Below are positions 18,869-26,817 of a stretch of 64,000 nt of DNA, piece after piece. The stretch's first letter is position 1, and each line of letters opens with the position of its first letter. The DNA is from Butyrivibrio sp. WCD3002 (GTDB taxonomy: Bacteria > Bacillota > Clostridia > Lachnospirales > Lachnospiraceae), in the NCBI RefSeq assembly GCF_000424265.1, contig NZ_AUJO01000005.1:124001-188000 (forward strand), read 5' to 3'. Made by a program: the position numbers and the translations under genes. Below the pieces are notes generated by a model, which had not been told where the DNA came from, did no database searches, and worked only from the letters and a program-made list of their open reading frames with translations.

Positions 18869-19369
18869 TTAGTTTCCTTCTCCCTGAAGCTCCTTTAACG
18901 CTTCATCGGAATATTTCTCAAAAATGCCCGTAAGCTCTGAATAATCCTCTGCTGTAAGCTTATCCTGAGCATATTCCATAAGTCCCTCAACATTCTTATC
19001 GTCTACATAGGACTGAACATCACTTATTGCATCAAGTGACATGTTATCGATAAGTATCTCTGTTACCTTGTCCTTATCCTCTTCAGAAACATTATCCATA
19101 ATTTTCTGAACATCCTCAGCTGAATCACCGCCATACTGCTTTATTGCCTGTTCAACTACAGCCTCGGTTATCTCTTTTACAGCCTTTTTCTTAATATCGT
19201 TTCCAAGCTCTGCCAAAGGATTGGCCTTTTCAGCTTCTTCTGCCTCAATGCTTTCTTCACCGCTTATCAGTTCAGATGCCTTTCTCGCGATATCCGCTCT
19301 GTAAAGATATATTCCACCTATAGCTAACACTACTGCCAGCGTAGCCACGAATGCTTTTACGACTTTCAT
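18869..19369 (-). CDS. Membrane-anchored acidic protein of unknown function
   Basis: A 166-residue protein with one hydrophobic N-terminal segment (KAFVATLAVVLAIGGIYLY, residues 5-23) that is either a membrane anchor or an uncleaved signal. The rest is strongly acidic and predicted helical, with two similar Asp/Glu-rich segments (around SAEDVQKIMDNVSEEDKDKV and LTAEDYSELTGIFEKYSDEA). GAGGAG lies before the ATG. I do not recognise a family. It lies between HU and a MATE exporter, which gives no functional hint. Confidence 0.65.
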   Translation of the reverse strand: MKVVKAFVATLAVVLAIGGIYLYRADIARKASELISGEESIEAEEAEKANPLAELGNDIKKKAVKEITEAVVEQAIKQYGGDSAEDVQKIMDNVSEEDKDKVTEILIDNMSLDAISDVQSYVDDKNVEGLMEYAQDKLTAEDYSELTGIFEKYSDEALKELQGEGN

Positions 19370-19473
19370 AATTTTTCTCCTCTATACCTCTTAAATCTGC
19401 GTGAAAAACCTGCCAAATGTCACGCCTCATCTTCATTAAACTCATAATAAAACCATTTCAGGGCATTGAAAAA

Positions 19474-19499
19474 CCCCGGAATACCAAAGTACTCCGGGG
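19474..19499 (-). terminator. Intrinsic terminator after hup
   Basis: Arms CCCCGGA and TCCGGGG around ATACCAAAGTAC; the minus strand continues with TTTTTC. Confidence 0.8.
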
Positions 19500-19519
19500 C
19501 GTTAAGTTCATGATCTTAA

Positions 19520-19798
19520 TTATTTCTTGTTTACAAGATCCTTCAGAGCCTTACCAGCCTTGAACTTCGGAGCGATAGAAGCAGGAATCTTGATGGTAGC
19601 ACCAGTCTGAGGGTTCTTACCAGTTCTAGCTGCTCTCTTTGTGGTCTCGAATGTACCAAAGCCAACAAGCTGAACCTTGTCCTTCTTCTTAAGTGTCTTA
19701 GAAACAACATCTACGAAAGCCTTTACAGCCTTCTCAGAATCCTTCTTGGAAAGACCTGTTTCCTTAGCAATAGCTTCAACGAGTTCTGTTTTATTCAT
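19520..19798 (-). CDS. hup: HU-family DNA-binding protein
   Basis: A 92-residue histone-like nucleoid protein that bends and compacts DNA as a dimer. The N-terminus MNKTELVEAIAKETGLSKKD and the DNA-binding arm region (GFGTFETTKRAARTGKNPQT) are canonical and complete. A GGGGG-type ribosome site lies before the ATG. HU also assists plasmid initiators at iteron origins; its location about 4-6 kb from the rep locus is therefore of note, although bacterial chromosomes usually carry an HU gene as well and this could be an extra copy. Confidence 0.95.
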   Translation of the reverse strand: MNKTELVEAIAKETGLSKKDSEKAVKAFVDVVSKTLKKKDKVQLVGFGTFETTKRAARTGKNPQTGATIKIPASIAPKFKAGKALKDLVNKK

Positions 19799-19970
19799 TT
19801 TTTATTCCCCCTTTTTTCTAGGTTTATTATGAAACTAAGGCAATTCTACCACTATGAATTATTATGCGCAACGTTTTTATCGGAATTCTGCTACTTTTTT
19901 ATAATTATTTTGTAATTTCTGCTTTAATTCTGCTATTATTGTAGTAGAAAACACTTATGGGGGACTAAAA

Positions 19971-20123
19971 ATGGCTACTGAAAACAAACGCAGAAAACCA
20001 CTTCCTGACATTCCCGCGCATCCGGAGGAAGCCACAAAAGAAAAAAAGCTACGTGCTGCTCCTGATGAAATAATCGCAAAAGCAGTACATGAAATGATGA
20101 TGAAAGACCATCCGGAGGATTAA
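19971..20123 (+). CDS. Small ORF, 50 residues, unknown
   Basis: ATG at 19971 is preceded by TATGGGGGA 6 bases away and opens a 50-codon frame ending in TAA at 20121-20123. The peptide starts MATENKRRKPLPDIPAHPEE and is highly charged, with no membrane segment. A -10-like TATTAT/TAGTAG stretch lies upstream. The codon use and ribosome site favour a real gene. A conserved small protein of Lachnospiraceae is likely, function unknown. It occupies an otherwise empty gap between hup and the Dus gene. Confidence 0.6.
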   Translation: MATENKRRKPLPDIPAHPEEATKEKKLRAAPDEIIAKAVHEMMMKDHPED

Positions 20124-20215
20124 ACAGCTTGCCGTTACTGGTTTTATGGTCATTTAGCCGAATTGATATAAGTACATCAATACATCATGATGCCATGTTG
20201 TGTTGATATACTTTT

Positions 20216-21181
20216 TTACATTCCGCAACTTCTATATAGATTTCTCACAGCATTGCGATAATCCGCGGGATTTTTGGATACCCTTATTTTGTGAATATAT
20301 GGCCCTATTTCGCTTCCATCTGTTGTTTTGAAGTTTCCCCCTACATAGAACCAAATCTCCTTCATTTTGTGCATTATAGACTCATCTGCAGGTATCTCAA
20401 TCTTATACTCAGTTTCCAATGCTTCTATGAAGCCTTTGAGCTCGTCACCACTCATACTTTTCCCTGTAGCTATCTCTCTTGCAAGTCCGGGATTTGCTAC
20501 AAGTCCTCTTCCTATCATCACTTCCTTCAGATTAGAAAATTCCGACACAATCCTGTCATAATCATCTTTTGAAAAGATATTGCCGTTATAGCTAATGGGA
20601 TTTTTGCTGTTTTCATACGCCCATCGGAAAATCTCCATATCAGGCTCTCCCTGATACATTTGAGTTCTGACTCTTGGATGGACAATCACGTTACAAAACG
20701 GATACTTATTAAAAACAGGTAAAAGCTCGAGATATTCCTTCGGGGCCTTTAATCCGATTCTGGTTTTTATTGATAAAGCGGTATGTTTTATCTCCTCGCT
20801 CTCAAATACTTCAGCAAAAAGCTCATCAAGATATGCCGGATCCTCTAACATTCCGGAGCCCTTGTGCTTACTGACCACCGTTCCAACCGGGCACCCCATG
20901 TTCAAATTTATCTCTTCAAACCCTCTTTGATGCATCTCGGACAGCGCCCATATAATCTCGTCTGCTTTATTTGTCATGATCTGAGGAATCAGGCGCCCTT
21001 CCATTCCCTGATTATTTTCAGGGGCAATTTCCCTCATATCACGCTTTTTTATGGCATGCTGCTTATATACAGATAAAAAAGGAGTGTAATACCTGTCTAT
21101 TCCCTCCGGAAACAATTTGCTGTGCGCATTTCTATAGCAATATATGGTAATGCCCTCCATGGGTGCATAAGAAATTCTCAT
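20216..21181 (-). CDS. tRNA-dihydrouridine synthase family protein
   Basis: A 321-residue FMN-dependent enzyme that reduces uridines in the tRNA D-loop. The family core is visible: YAPMEGIT at the N-terminus (FMN binding), NLNMGCPVGTVVSKHKGSGM near residue 92, with the catalytic Cys in GCP, KTRIG near 142, VHPRVRTQMYQG near 168 and YNGNIF near 197. It is a TIM-barrel Dus protein of normal length. AAAGGGA precedes the ATG. The three Dus subtypes cannot be separated safely here. It is divergent from the MATE exporter at 21301. Confidence 0.9.
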   Translation of the reverse strand: MRISYAPMEGITIYCYRNAHSKLFPEGIDRYYTPFLSVYKQHAIKKRDMREIAPENNQGMEGRLIPQIMTNKADEIIWALSEMHQRGFEEINLNMGCPVGTVVSKHKGSGMLEDPAYLDELFAEVFESEEIKHTALSIKTRIGLKAPKEYLELLPVFNKYPFCNVIVHPRVRTQMYQGEPDMEIFRWAYENSKNPISYNGNIFSKDDYDRIVSEFSNLKEVMIGRGLVANPGLAREIATGKSMSGDELKGFIEALETEYKIEIPADESIMHKMKEIWFYVGGNFKTTDGSEIGPYIHKIRVSKNPADYRNAVRNLYRSCGM

Positions 21182-21300
21182 TTATTTTCCCTTTCAAAAA
21201 TCCAAATTATTAAAAAATTATTATTTCGAAACTTAACCCCTTGCATGTAGTACACAATTCATTATAATAGGCATTCAACGATACAAATCACGGAGGATTT

Positions 21301-22671
21301 ATGGAACTCGATATGACTAAGGGACGTCCGCTCCCTATTATACTTAAATTTATGATGCCTATCTTTCTGGGTAATATTTTCCAGCAGTTCTACAATATGG
21401 TTGATACCATCATAGTAGGCCGCTTTGTTGGCGCTAATGCTCTGGCTGCCGTCGGTTCCACCGGAACGATAATGTTTCTGGTTTTGGGCTTTGCTCAGGG
21501 TCTGACAACCGGTTTTACTGTACTTACATCCCAGAGTTACGGAGCCGGAGATGCCAAACGTGTAAAACACAGCGTTGCTAATGGTATCATACTTTCAGCA
21601 ATAGTGATAGTGGTTACTACATTATTAAGTGTTATTGCAATTAATCCGCTACTTCGCTTAATGAATACCCCTGAAGATATTTTTGCAGATGCTTCAGCTT
21701 ATATAACAACCATATGTTATGGTATAGTTGCCAGTGTATTCTACAACCTTTTTTCTGCCTATATGCGTGCAGTGGGAAACAGCAAAACACCGCTGTATTT
21801 CCTGATTTTTTCCGCATGCCTGAACATAGTGCTGGACCTTCTTCTTATAGTTGTGTTTAAGATGGGTGTCGTAGGCGCTGCGCTTGCCACCAATATTTCT
21901 CAGGGAATTTCCGCTGTAATGTGTATCTATTACATATATAAGCACATTCCCTCTCTGGCACCTGACAAAAACGACTGGCATCTTGTATCTCATGATACAA
22001 GACATCAGCTTCGCGTAGGTCTTCCAATGGCTCTTCAGTTTGCGATAACTGCTGCAGGAACCATGATAATGCAGTCTGCCATTAATCTCTTTGGATCAAC
22101 AGCCGTAGCTTCATTTACAGCCGCATCCAAGCTCAGCGGTCTTCTTACACAGGAAATGCCCGCCATGGGTGCCGCAATGTCAACTTTTGCCGGACAAAAC
22201 TATGGTAATTGTGACTATGCCAGAATAAAAAAGGGCGTTCGCTCATCTATGATAGCCAACACCGTTTACGCTCTTATAGCTGCAGTTGCAGCCAATTTAT
22301 TGCTGCCTACAGCACTGGGACTGTTCTTTTCAGGAAATACATCCGTGGCTGAACTTTTGCCCTGGGCGAGACCATATATACAAATATCATCAGTTTTCTA
22401 TGTTCCGCTCAGCTTTATATTTATATTCAGAAATGCAATGCAGGGATGTGGCTATGGCTTCCTTCCTATGATGGGCGGAGTAATAGAATTATTTGCCCGG
22501 ATGATATCTGCAATCATAGCTATGAATATCAAGAGTTATCCTCTTGCCGTTGCCTGTGATCCAGTTGCCTGGATGGCTGCAGCAATATTCACCTGCGTAT
22601 GTTATATCTATGTTATTAAAGATATTCAAAGAAGATTTAGCAATCGTGCAAAACCGCAAAATGCAAGCTAA
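21301..22671 (+). CDS. MATE-family efflux transporter 2
   Basis: A 456-residue MATE exporter of the DinF/NorM-like group common in Firmicutes, with twelve predicted membrane segments. The N-terminal KFMMPIFLGNIFQQFYNMVD and the GRFVGANALAAVGSTG stretch are typical. GGAGGATTT precedes the ATG. It is not closely similar to the MATE protein at 17366-18790. The last four bases of the gene overlap the 3' end of the convergent acetyltransferase gene. Confidence 0.9.
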   Translation: MELDMTKGRPLPIILKFMMPIFLGNIFQQFYNMVDTIIVGRFVGANALAAVGSTGTIMFLVLGFAQGLTTGFTVLTSQSYGAGDAKRVKHSVANGIILSAIVIVVTTLLSVIAINPLLRLMNTPEDIFADASAYITTICYGIVASVFYNLFSAYMRAVGNSKTPLYFLIFSACLNIVLDLLLIVVFKMGVVGAALATNISQGISAVMCIYYIYKHIPSLAPDKNDWHLVSHDTRHQLRVGLPMALQFAITAAGTMIMQSAINLFGSTAVASFTAASKLSGLLTQEMPAMGAAMSTFAGQNYGNCDYARIKKGVRSSMIANTVYALIAAVAANLLLPTALGLFFSGNTSVAELLPWARPYIQISSVFYVPLSFIFIFRNAMQGCGYGFLPMMGGVIELFARMISAIIAMNIKSYPLAVACDPVAWMAAAIFTCVCYIYVIKDIQRRFSNRAKPQNAS

Positions 22672-23225
22672 AATCTCCACAAGTTTTTGGTCATCAGAAT
22701 TTCATCATGATAATTTCCATCCATAGTTTTAAAGGCCTGAGGGATTTGTCCGCAATCGACAAATCCTTTATTTTTATATAAGCGAAGTGCTCTGGCATTA
22801 TCAGCAAAAACGCTTAGCTCCAGCCTCTCATATCCAAGCTCTCCGGCGTATTTTATGGCTTTCTCCAGTAAATGAGTGCCAAGTCCAAGATTCCAGAATT
22901 CCTTACGAACCACAATCTCCGCGGAAGCTCTGTGCCTGGTTTTGAAATTTAATCCCACAGGACTCACTGAAGTTACTCCAATTACTCTGTTTCCATCAAA
23001 TATTCCTATCATAATCAGATGCTCTGCCCGCAGGTAATTTCCTATGATTTCTCCCTCTTTTTCCGGAGAATTTTCGATTTCATAAGGATATCTTGTAAGA
23101 TACGCGGATTCCCCTGCAACATCTCTTCTAAAAGCAAGAACTGCTTCCGCATCATCCTTTTCCGGCGATCTTAAAACATATTCATTCCCATTTTTTGTAG
23201 TTATTTTTCCTTCTTCGATTTGCAT
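22668..23225 (-). CDS. GNAT-family N-acetyltransferase
   Basis: A 185-residue acetyl-CoA-dependent acetyltransferase. The acetyl-CoA binding loop is seen in EFWNLGLGTHLLEKAIKYAG (about residues 110-129) followed by the conserved ELSVFADNARALRLYKNKGF stretch typical of RimI/RimJ-like and PhnO-like proteins. The substrate is unknown; N-terminal amino groups or small amines are usual. The ATG at 23225 is preceded by GGGGGA, which is itself the CCCCC part of an iteron (23234-23250). Binding of the Rep protein there could therefore affect expression of this gene. It overlaps MATE 2 tail to tail. Confidence 0.85.
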   Translation of the reverse strand: MQIEEGKITTKNGNEYVLRSPEKDDAEAVLAFRRDVAGESAYLTRYPYEIENSPEKEGEIIGNYLRAEHLIMIGIFDGNRVIGVTSVSPVGLNFKTRHRASAEIVVRKEFWNLGLGTHLLEKAIKYAGELGYERLELSVFADNARALRLYKNKGFVDCGQIPQAFKTMDGNYHDEILMTKNLWRF

Positions 23226-23233
23226 TTAAAACG

Positions 23234-23417
23234 TCCCCCAAAACTACTAAAATAGTCCTAATAGCTATCGTATATATCCCCATTTACTACCCGAAATAGT
23301 CTTTTTCATTCATGTAGGACTTAATTGTATTGATAAAGCCGCGCTAAATTAGGGCTTACAAAACATCCCCAAAAACTACCTCAAAAAAACCGGCATTTCT
23401 TACCCTTTTTCTACTAA
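23234..23417 (+). repeat. Iteron cluster 1 (four copies)
   Basis: Four same-orientation copies of TCCC-N5-CTAC(TA): 23234-23250 (TCCCCCAAAACTACTAA), 23277-23290 (TCCCCATTTACTAC), 23366-23380 (TCCCCAAAAACTACC) and 23401-23417 (TACCCTTTTTCTACTAA). They match the larger cluster at 26187-26713 and lie on the other side of rep. The gap 23226-23592 holds no gene apart from these repeats and the terminator at 23492-23536. Confidence 0.8.
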
Positions 23418-23491
23418 TTATCACTGACTACATTAGTCAAAATGGCTTGTTTTAGGCTTTTATCAACACTTTTATATTATAGCATAGAAAA

Positions 23492-23536
23492 AGGGGCGTC
23501 GCCCAGATGATTGTATCATCTAAAGCGACAACCCCT
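23492..23536 (-). terminator. Long hairpin terminator after SGNH gene
   Basis: AGGGGCGTCGC pairs with GCGACAACCCCT and an inner AGATGA/TCATCT stem caps it; on the minus strand the stem is followed by TTTTTC. It ends the SGNH hydrolase gene before the iterons. Confidence 0.75.
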
Positions 23537-23592
23537 AAAAAATCAGGTTCGCTAAATTATATCTCCGGCAAAAACTCCGGATTTTATTTATA

Positions 23593-24246
23593 TTATGCGA
23601 GGCTTGCAAATACGTAATCGTCTGCTTCTACTCTCTCCGCAGAAAGATCGATACCTGTCAGGATATCTGCCATGTGCTCTGCAAACTGTGCATGTCCCTC
23701 AGCTGAAAGATGTACTCCATCAAATGCCAGATCCAAATCCCATTCGCTGGCATCTGCAAAAAATATTCCAAATTCCTGAGCAATAATATCAAGCTCTGTG
23801 CTCAGGCGTTTGCGCTGAGCTTCTGCCTCTTCCAGGTTTTCCTCCATATGAGGAAGAATTGCCGGCGGCGCTATAAGAAGAAATCCTGTCTTATTATCGA
23901 CAAATTCCGTTCTGTTAAGCTGTCTCTCGATAAAATCTCTGATTTTTGCAGCTACAACATCGGCATCCGGCTCAGACATATTGAGGAGATCATTGGTACC
24001 AAGCATAACAGCAAATAAATCCAACGGGCTGTATTCTAATACTGATTTATCCAGCGAAAGAAGCGAATACGGATTATCGGGAACTACTCTACCATTCATA
24101 CCATCAGCATAGACTCTCCATTCACCATACATCTTCTTTGAAAGGATATCTGTCCATCTTTCATTTTCCGGCAGGCGTCCACCCATCATTCCGCGAGGAT
24201 CAAATCCATAGGTGTTAGAATCGCCATAAAACAGTACTTTCTTCAT
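23593..24246 (-). CDS. SGNH/GDSL-family hydrolase
   Basis: A 217-residue esterase/lipase-type hydrolase without a signal peptide, so cytoplasmic. The blocks are complete: FYGDSNTYGFDPRG (Ser10 nucleophile), GMNGR for block II, MLGTNDLL for block III and DGVHLSAEGH for block V with the catalytic Asp and His. This arrangement resembles arylesterase-type SGNH proteins. The ATG at 24246 is preceded by AGAGGTG at 7 bases; an in-frame GTG at 24255 falls within that site. It lies between iteron cluster 1 and the HPr-like gene, inside the replication region, without an obvious role in it. Confidence 0.85.
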   Translation of the reverse strand: MKKVLFYGDSNTYGFDPRGMMGGRLPENERWTDILSKKMYGEWRVYADGMNGRVVPDNPYSLLSLDKSVLEYSPLDLFAVMLGTNDLLNMSEPDADVVAAKIRDFIERQLNRTEFVDNKTGFLLIAPPAILPHMEENLEEAEAQRKRLSTELDIIAQEFGIFFADASEWDLDLAFDGVHLSAEGHAQFAEHMADILTGIDLSAERVEADDYVFASLA

Positions 24247-24475
24247 TCTGCTCACCTCTTTCTCTCAGTGTTTGTCCTATTCCACAAAAACAATATATCA
24301 TAAAAGCTACAAATAATCAGTGTTTTAATAATTTTTTAATGGTTTTCAGTGTTTTTTACGAAATTATTTGTAGATTTATTGATTTATCAATTCAATTGTG
24401 CTATCGTTGACTACGAATTTTTCTTTTTTAAGAAAAAAATTTTTACAAGGGGGATGCTCAAAGCGCAATAGAACT

Positions 24476-24721
24476 ATGACAAAAGATATTACAGTAAGTC
24501 TCGAGGATGCAGATCAGATCCGCAATTTTATCCAGATGAACACATCATCAAACTGTCAGGTAGACGTAAGAAGCGGTCACAGCTACATCGATGGAAAGTC
24601 TATCATTGGACTTCTCTCACTCAATCTACTGAAACCGCTTAATGTATCTCTTATTGGAGATTCTAAGAAGATCTCTGCTCTTATTCATCGCTACGAAGAA
24701 TGCCATTTAGTTGCAGGTTGA
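24476..24721 (+). CDS. HPr-like (Crh-like) protein lacking the active-site His
   Basis: An 81-residue protein with the HPr fold pattern. The regulatory-serine motif is clear: DGKSIIGLLSLNL (Ser42, equivalent to Ser46 of HPr). However, no histidine occurs in the first 34 residues, so the PTS phosphotransfer His15 is missing. That combination is known for Bacillus Crh, a catabolite co-repressor with CcpA. The start at ATG 24476 is uncertain: the nearest good purine site (AAGGGGG, 24448-24454) is 21 bases away and directly precedes a 5-codon frame (ATG at 24454 to TAG). The gene ends 4 bases from the 3' end of rep (convergent). A PTS role is therefore unlikely and a regulatory role more likely. 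Confidence 0.7.
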   Translation: MTKDITVSLEDADQIRNFIQMNTSSNCQVDVRSGHSYIDGKSIIGLLSLNLLKPLNVSLIGDSKKISALIHRYEECHLVAG

Positions 24722-24725
24722 TCTA

Positions 24726-25937
24726 TCAATTATCAAGTAAGTCTTGCTCCCATTCATCATAATTGAAGGAGCCTTGTACGTACTTACCGACTATAGAGCT
24801 ATTGCCGGAACCGGCTGCTTTATAGTCGTTTTTTATTGCAGAAATCATCCAGCCGACAAAATTGTCGATATTTTTGTTCTTTTTAGATAATTCATAGGCT
24901 GCTCTTACCTTATCGATATTATAATCTGCAGCCTCAGCTATGGCTCTTATTTCTGAAAACTTAATCTTCTGATCAATGATATCCTGAATCTGATCGATTA
25001 CTTCCATCGAATCAATAACAGTTGTTTTATTTGCCTTTTCTTCAGGTATATCGCATTTCTTAACTTTAGGATTAACATCTATAATAAACCTAATGTTAAC
25101 TACTTTTCCACCTCTTCCTGCCTTAACAGGTTCATAATCAAACCAGATACTTGTGGTTTCATTCAGCTCTTTTTGTGCTTTATCCAAAGCAAATTTCTTG
25201 AAATTTCCGAAGGTTTTAAGCTTACCGGCACCGTCAAGCTTATCAGCCTGCTTCTCGATCTTATCATAATCAGGATTTCCCTTTTTAAGCGCACTTATAA
25301 TCTCCGGATCCGCCTGGGAATCTATAATTCCAAGCCTCAATTTCAGATCAGTAAGGTGATATTGCACATAATAGGGTCCCGGCCTCTTGGTAATTGCTCT
25401 CTGTCTGTCCATTTCAGCCTTAAGAATCTCATATAATCTAAAGGAGTAGACACTGTTAAGCTGAACCGCCTCGGCAAGGCTTAAAACTGTGTAATTACTC
25501 TGAAGATTGGTAAGATAAGGGGTAATTTTATTGTTATATCTTACATTTAGAACACCATTTTTGAACGATGCATCTGTGATTACGTTAATCGCTTCGATCT
25601 CCTGCGTCTCATCATTTGAATAAATGATTCTCCAATCCAGTATAGAAGGCTTATTCTTTGCCGGTTCTATAGCGGATTTTATATGTTCATAGAAAGAACC
25701 GCCCTTAACGCCGAATATTTTCTTAAGATCTGTACCGTAAATATTCGCTTCCAGCGTATTATCATCAGGATTATGTTCTGCTTTTGCAATACTCACCGCA
25801 AAAAGCTTCTGAACAAGAAGAGTCGATCTACCCTTGGAATTGATTAGTGTATTTGCTTTTCTATAATGCTGTGTGGATAAAAAACTTTGAATAGCAGTTG
25901 TTTCTTCTTCAATCTGCTGCTTAGATTTACGCCCCAA
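24726..25937 (-). CDS. rep: Rep_3-family replication initiator
   Basis: A 403-residue plasmid-type replication initiator of the Rep_3/RepB (PF01051) group, which binds iterons with two winged-helix domains and opens the origin. The N-terminal domain contains LSLAEAVQLNSVYSFRLYEILKAE (in two parts, about residues 150-175), a stretch typical of the group, and a second winged helix follows (FGNFKKFALDKAQKELNE). The C-terminal 100 residues (EIRAIAEAADYNIDKVRAAY) are a charged helical extension also seen in Firmicute Rep proteins. I start at TTG 25937 because AAGGAG lies 6 bases upstream; the ATG at 25964 lies before that site. Eleven iterons follow upstream and four lie beyond the downstream genes, supporting the assignment. 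Confidence 0.88.
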   Translation of the reverse strand: MGRKSKQQIEEETTAIQSFLSTQHYRKANTLINSKGRSTLLVQKLFAVSIAKAEHNPDDNTLEANIYGTDLKKIFGVKGGSFYEHIKSAIEPAKNKPSILDWRIIYSNDETQEIEAINVITDASFKNGVLNVRYNNKITPYLTNLQSNYTVLSLAEAVQLNSVYSFRLYEILKAEMDRQRAITKRPGPYYVQYHLTDLKLRLGIIDSQADPEIISALKKGNPDYDKIEKQADKLDGAGKLKTFGNFKKFALDKAQKELNETTSIWFDYEPVKAGRGGKVVNIRFIIDVNPKVKKCDIPEEKANKTTVIDSMEVIDQIQDIIDQKIKFSEIRAIAEAADYNIDKVRAAYELSKKNKNIDNFVGWMISAIKNDYKAAGSGNSSIVGKYVQGSFNYDEWEQDLLDN

Positions 25938-26186
25938 AACTATCTCCTTCTCCCTAAAAAACAATTATTCATACCTAATTAGTACTAACTTATTATAAGT
26001 CTATTTTGGATCAATGTAAACAAAAATACCTCGTTTTAAACAAATTATACCTAATTTTTTATAATATGTACCTTATAACTAATAAGTATTGTGATATTGT
26101 ATGTTATATTATTGATATTACGTAATTTTATGTTGACTAATTAAGTCAAGTACGAAATTGACCGACTTGGTATTGTACTATTCAAG

Positions 26187-26713
26187 TCCCCGAAAACTAC
26201 TAAGAAGCATAAAAATCTCCCTAATTACTACTAAGTATTTCTAAAATATACCTTTTTTCTACTAAGTAACGGCAATACTGTACCCATTTACTACTATCTT
26301 TGACTATATTAATCATTTTCGAGTCAATGAAGAAATGCGTTATTTACTATAATTCCGGCTAGAGATGATCTTAATGGTTATTTTATGTTCCCAAAAACTA
26401 CTAAAATAAAAAATACGCTCCCTTTTTCTACCTGATAAATCATGAAATATGGCAAAAACTCAGTATTTATGCGGCTTTTTGGATTTGACCTTTTTTCAAA
26501 TATATATACCTTTTTTCTACCATTTAATACCAGATTACTTACTTAGATTCCCAAAAACTACTAACTATGATCATTAAAATTCCCCTTTTTCTACTCTCTA
26601 AAGCCATTTTTGAACAATTTACATGCATTTTAGGAACCATTTTTCTAACATCTTTGTCCATAATATTATTAAAATTATCCCCTTTTTCTAGAGAACTTGT
26701 CCACTTTTACTAC
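26187..26713 (+). repeat. Iteron cluster 2 (eleven copies), probable replication origin
   Basis: Same-orientation copies of TCCC/TACC-N5-CTACTA begin at 26187, 26218, 26249, 26281, 26389, 26419, 26507, 26549, 26581, 26678 and 26700. The five-base core is either A-rich (CCCAAAAACTACTAA) or T-rich (CCTTTTTCTACTAA). Spacings of 30-32 bases recur (31, 31, 32, 30, 32), about three helical turns. The gap 25938-26817 has no gene, is AT-rich, and precedes rep, so it is the likely origin of replication. Exact boundaries are not determined. Confidence 0.82.
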
Positions 26714-26721
26714 ATTAAAAA

Positions 26722-26757
26722 GACCTGGAAACCGCATATTTACTGCATTTCCAGGTC
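26722..26757 (-). terminator. Intrinsic terminator of the par operon
   Basis: Ten-bp arms GACCTGGAAA (26722-26731) and TTTCCAGGTC (26748-26757); the minus strand continues with TTTTTAATG. It separates the partition operon from the iterons. Confidence 0.8.
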
Positions 26758-26817
26758 CTCTAATAATAATTAATATTTGTTGTTAATTAATTAATATTGT
26801 TTAAACAACAATGTCTG

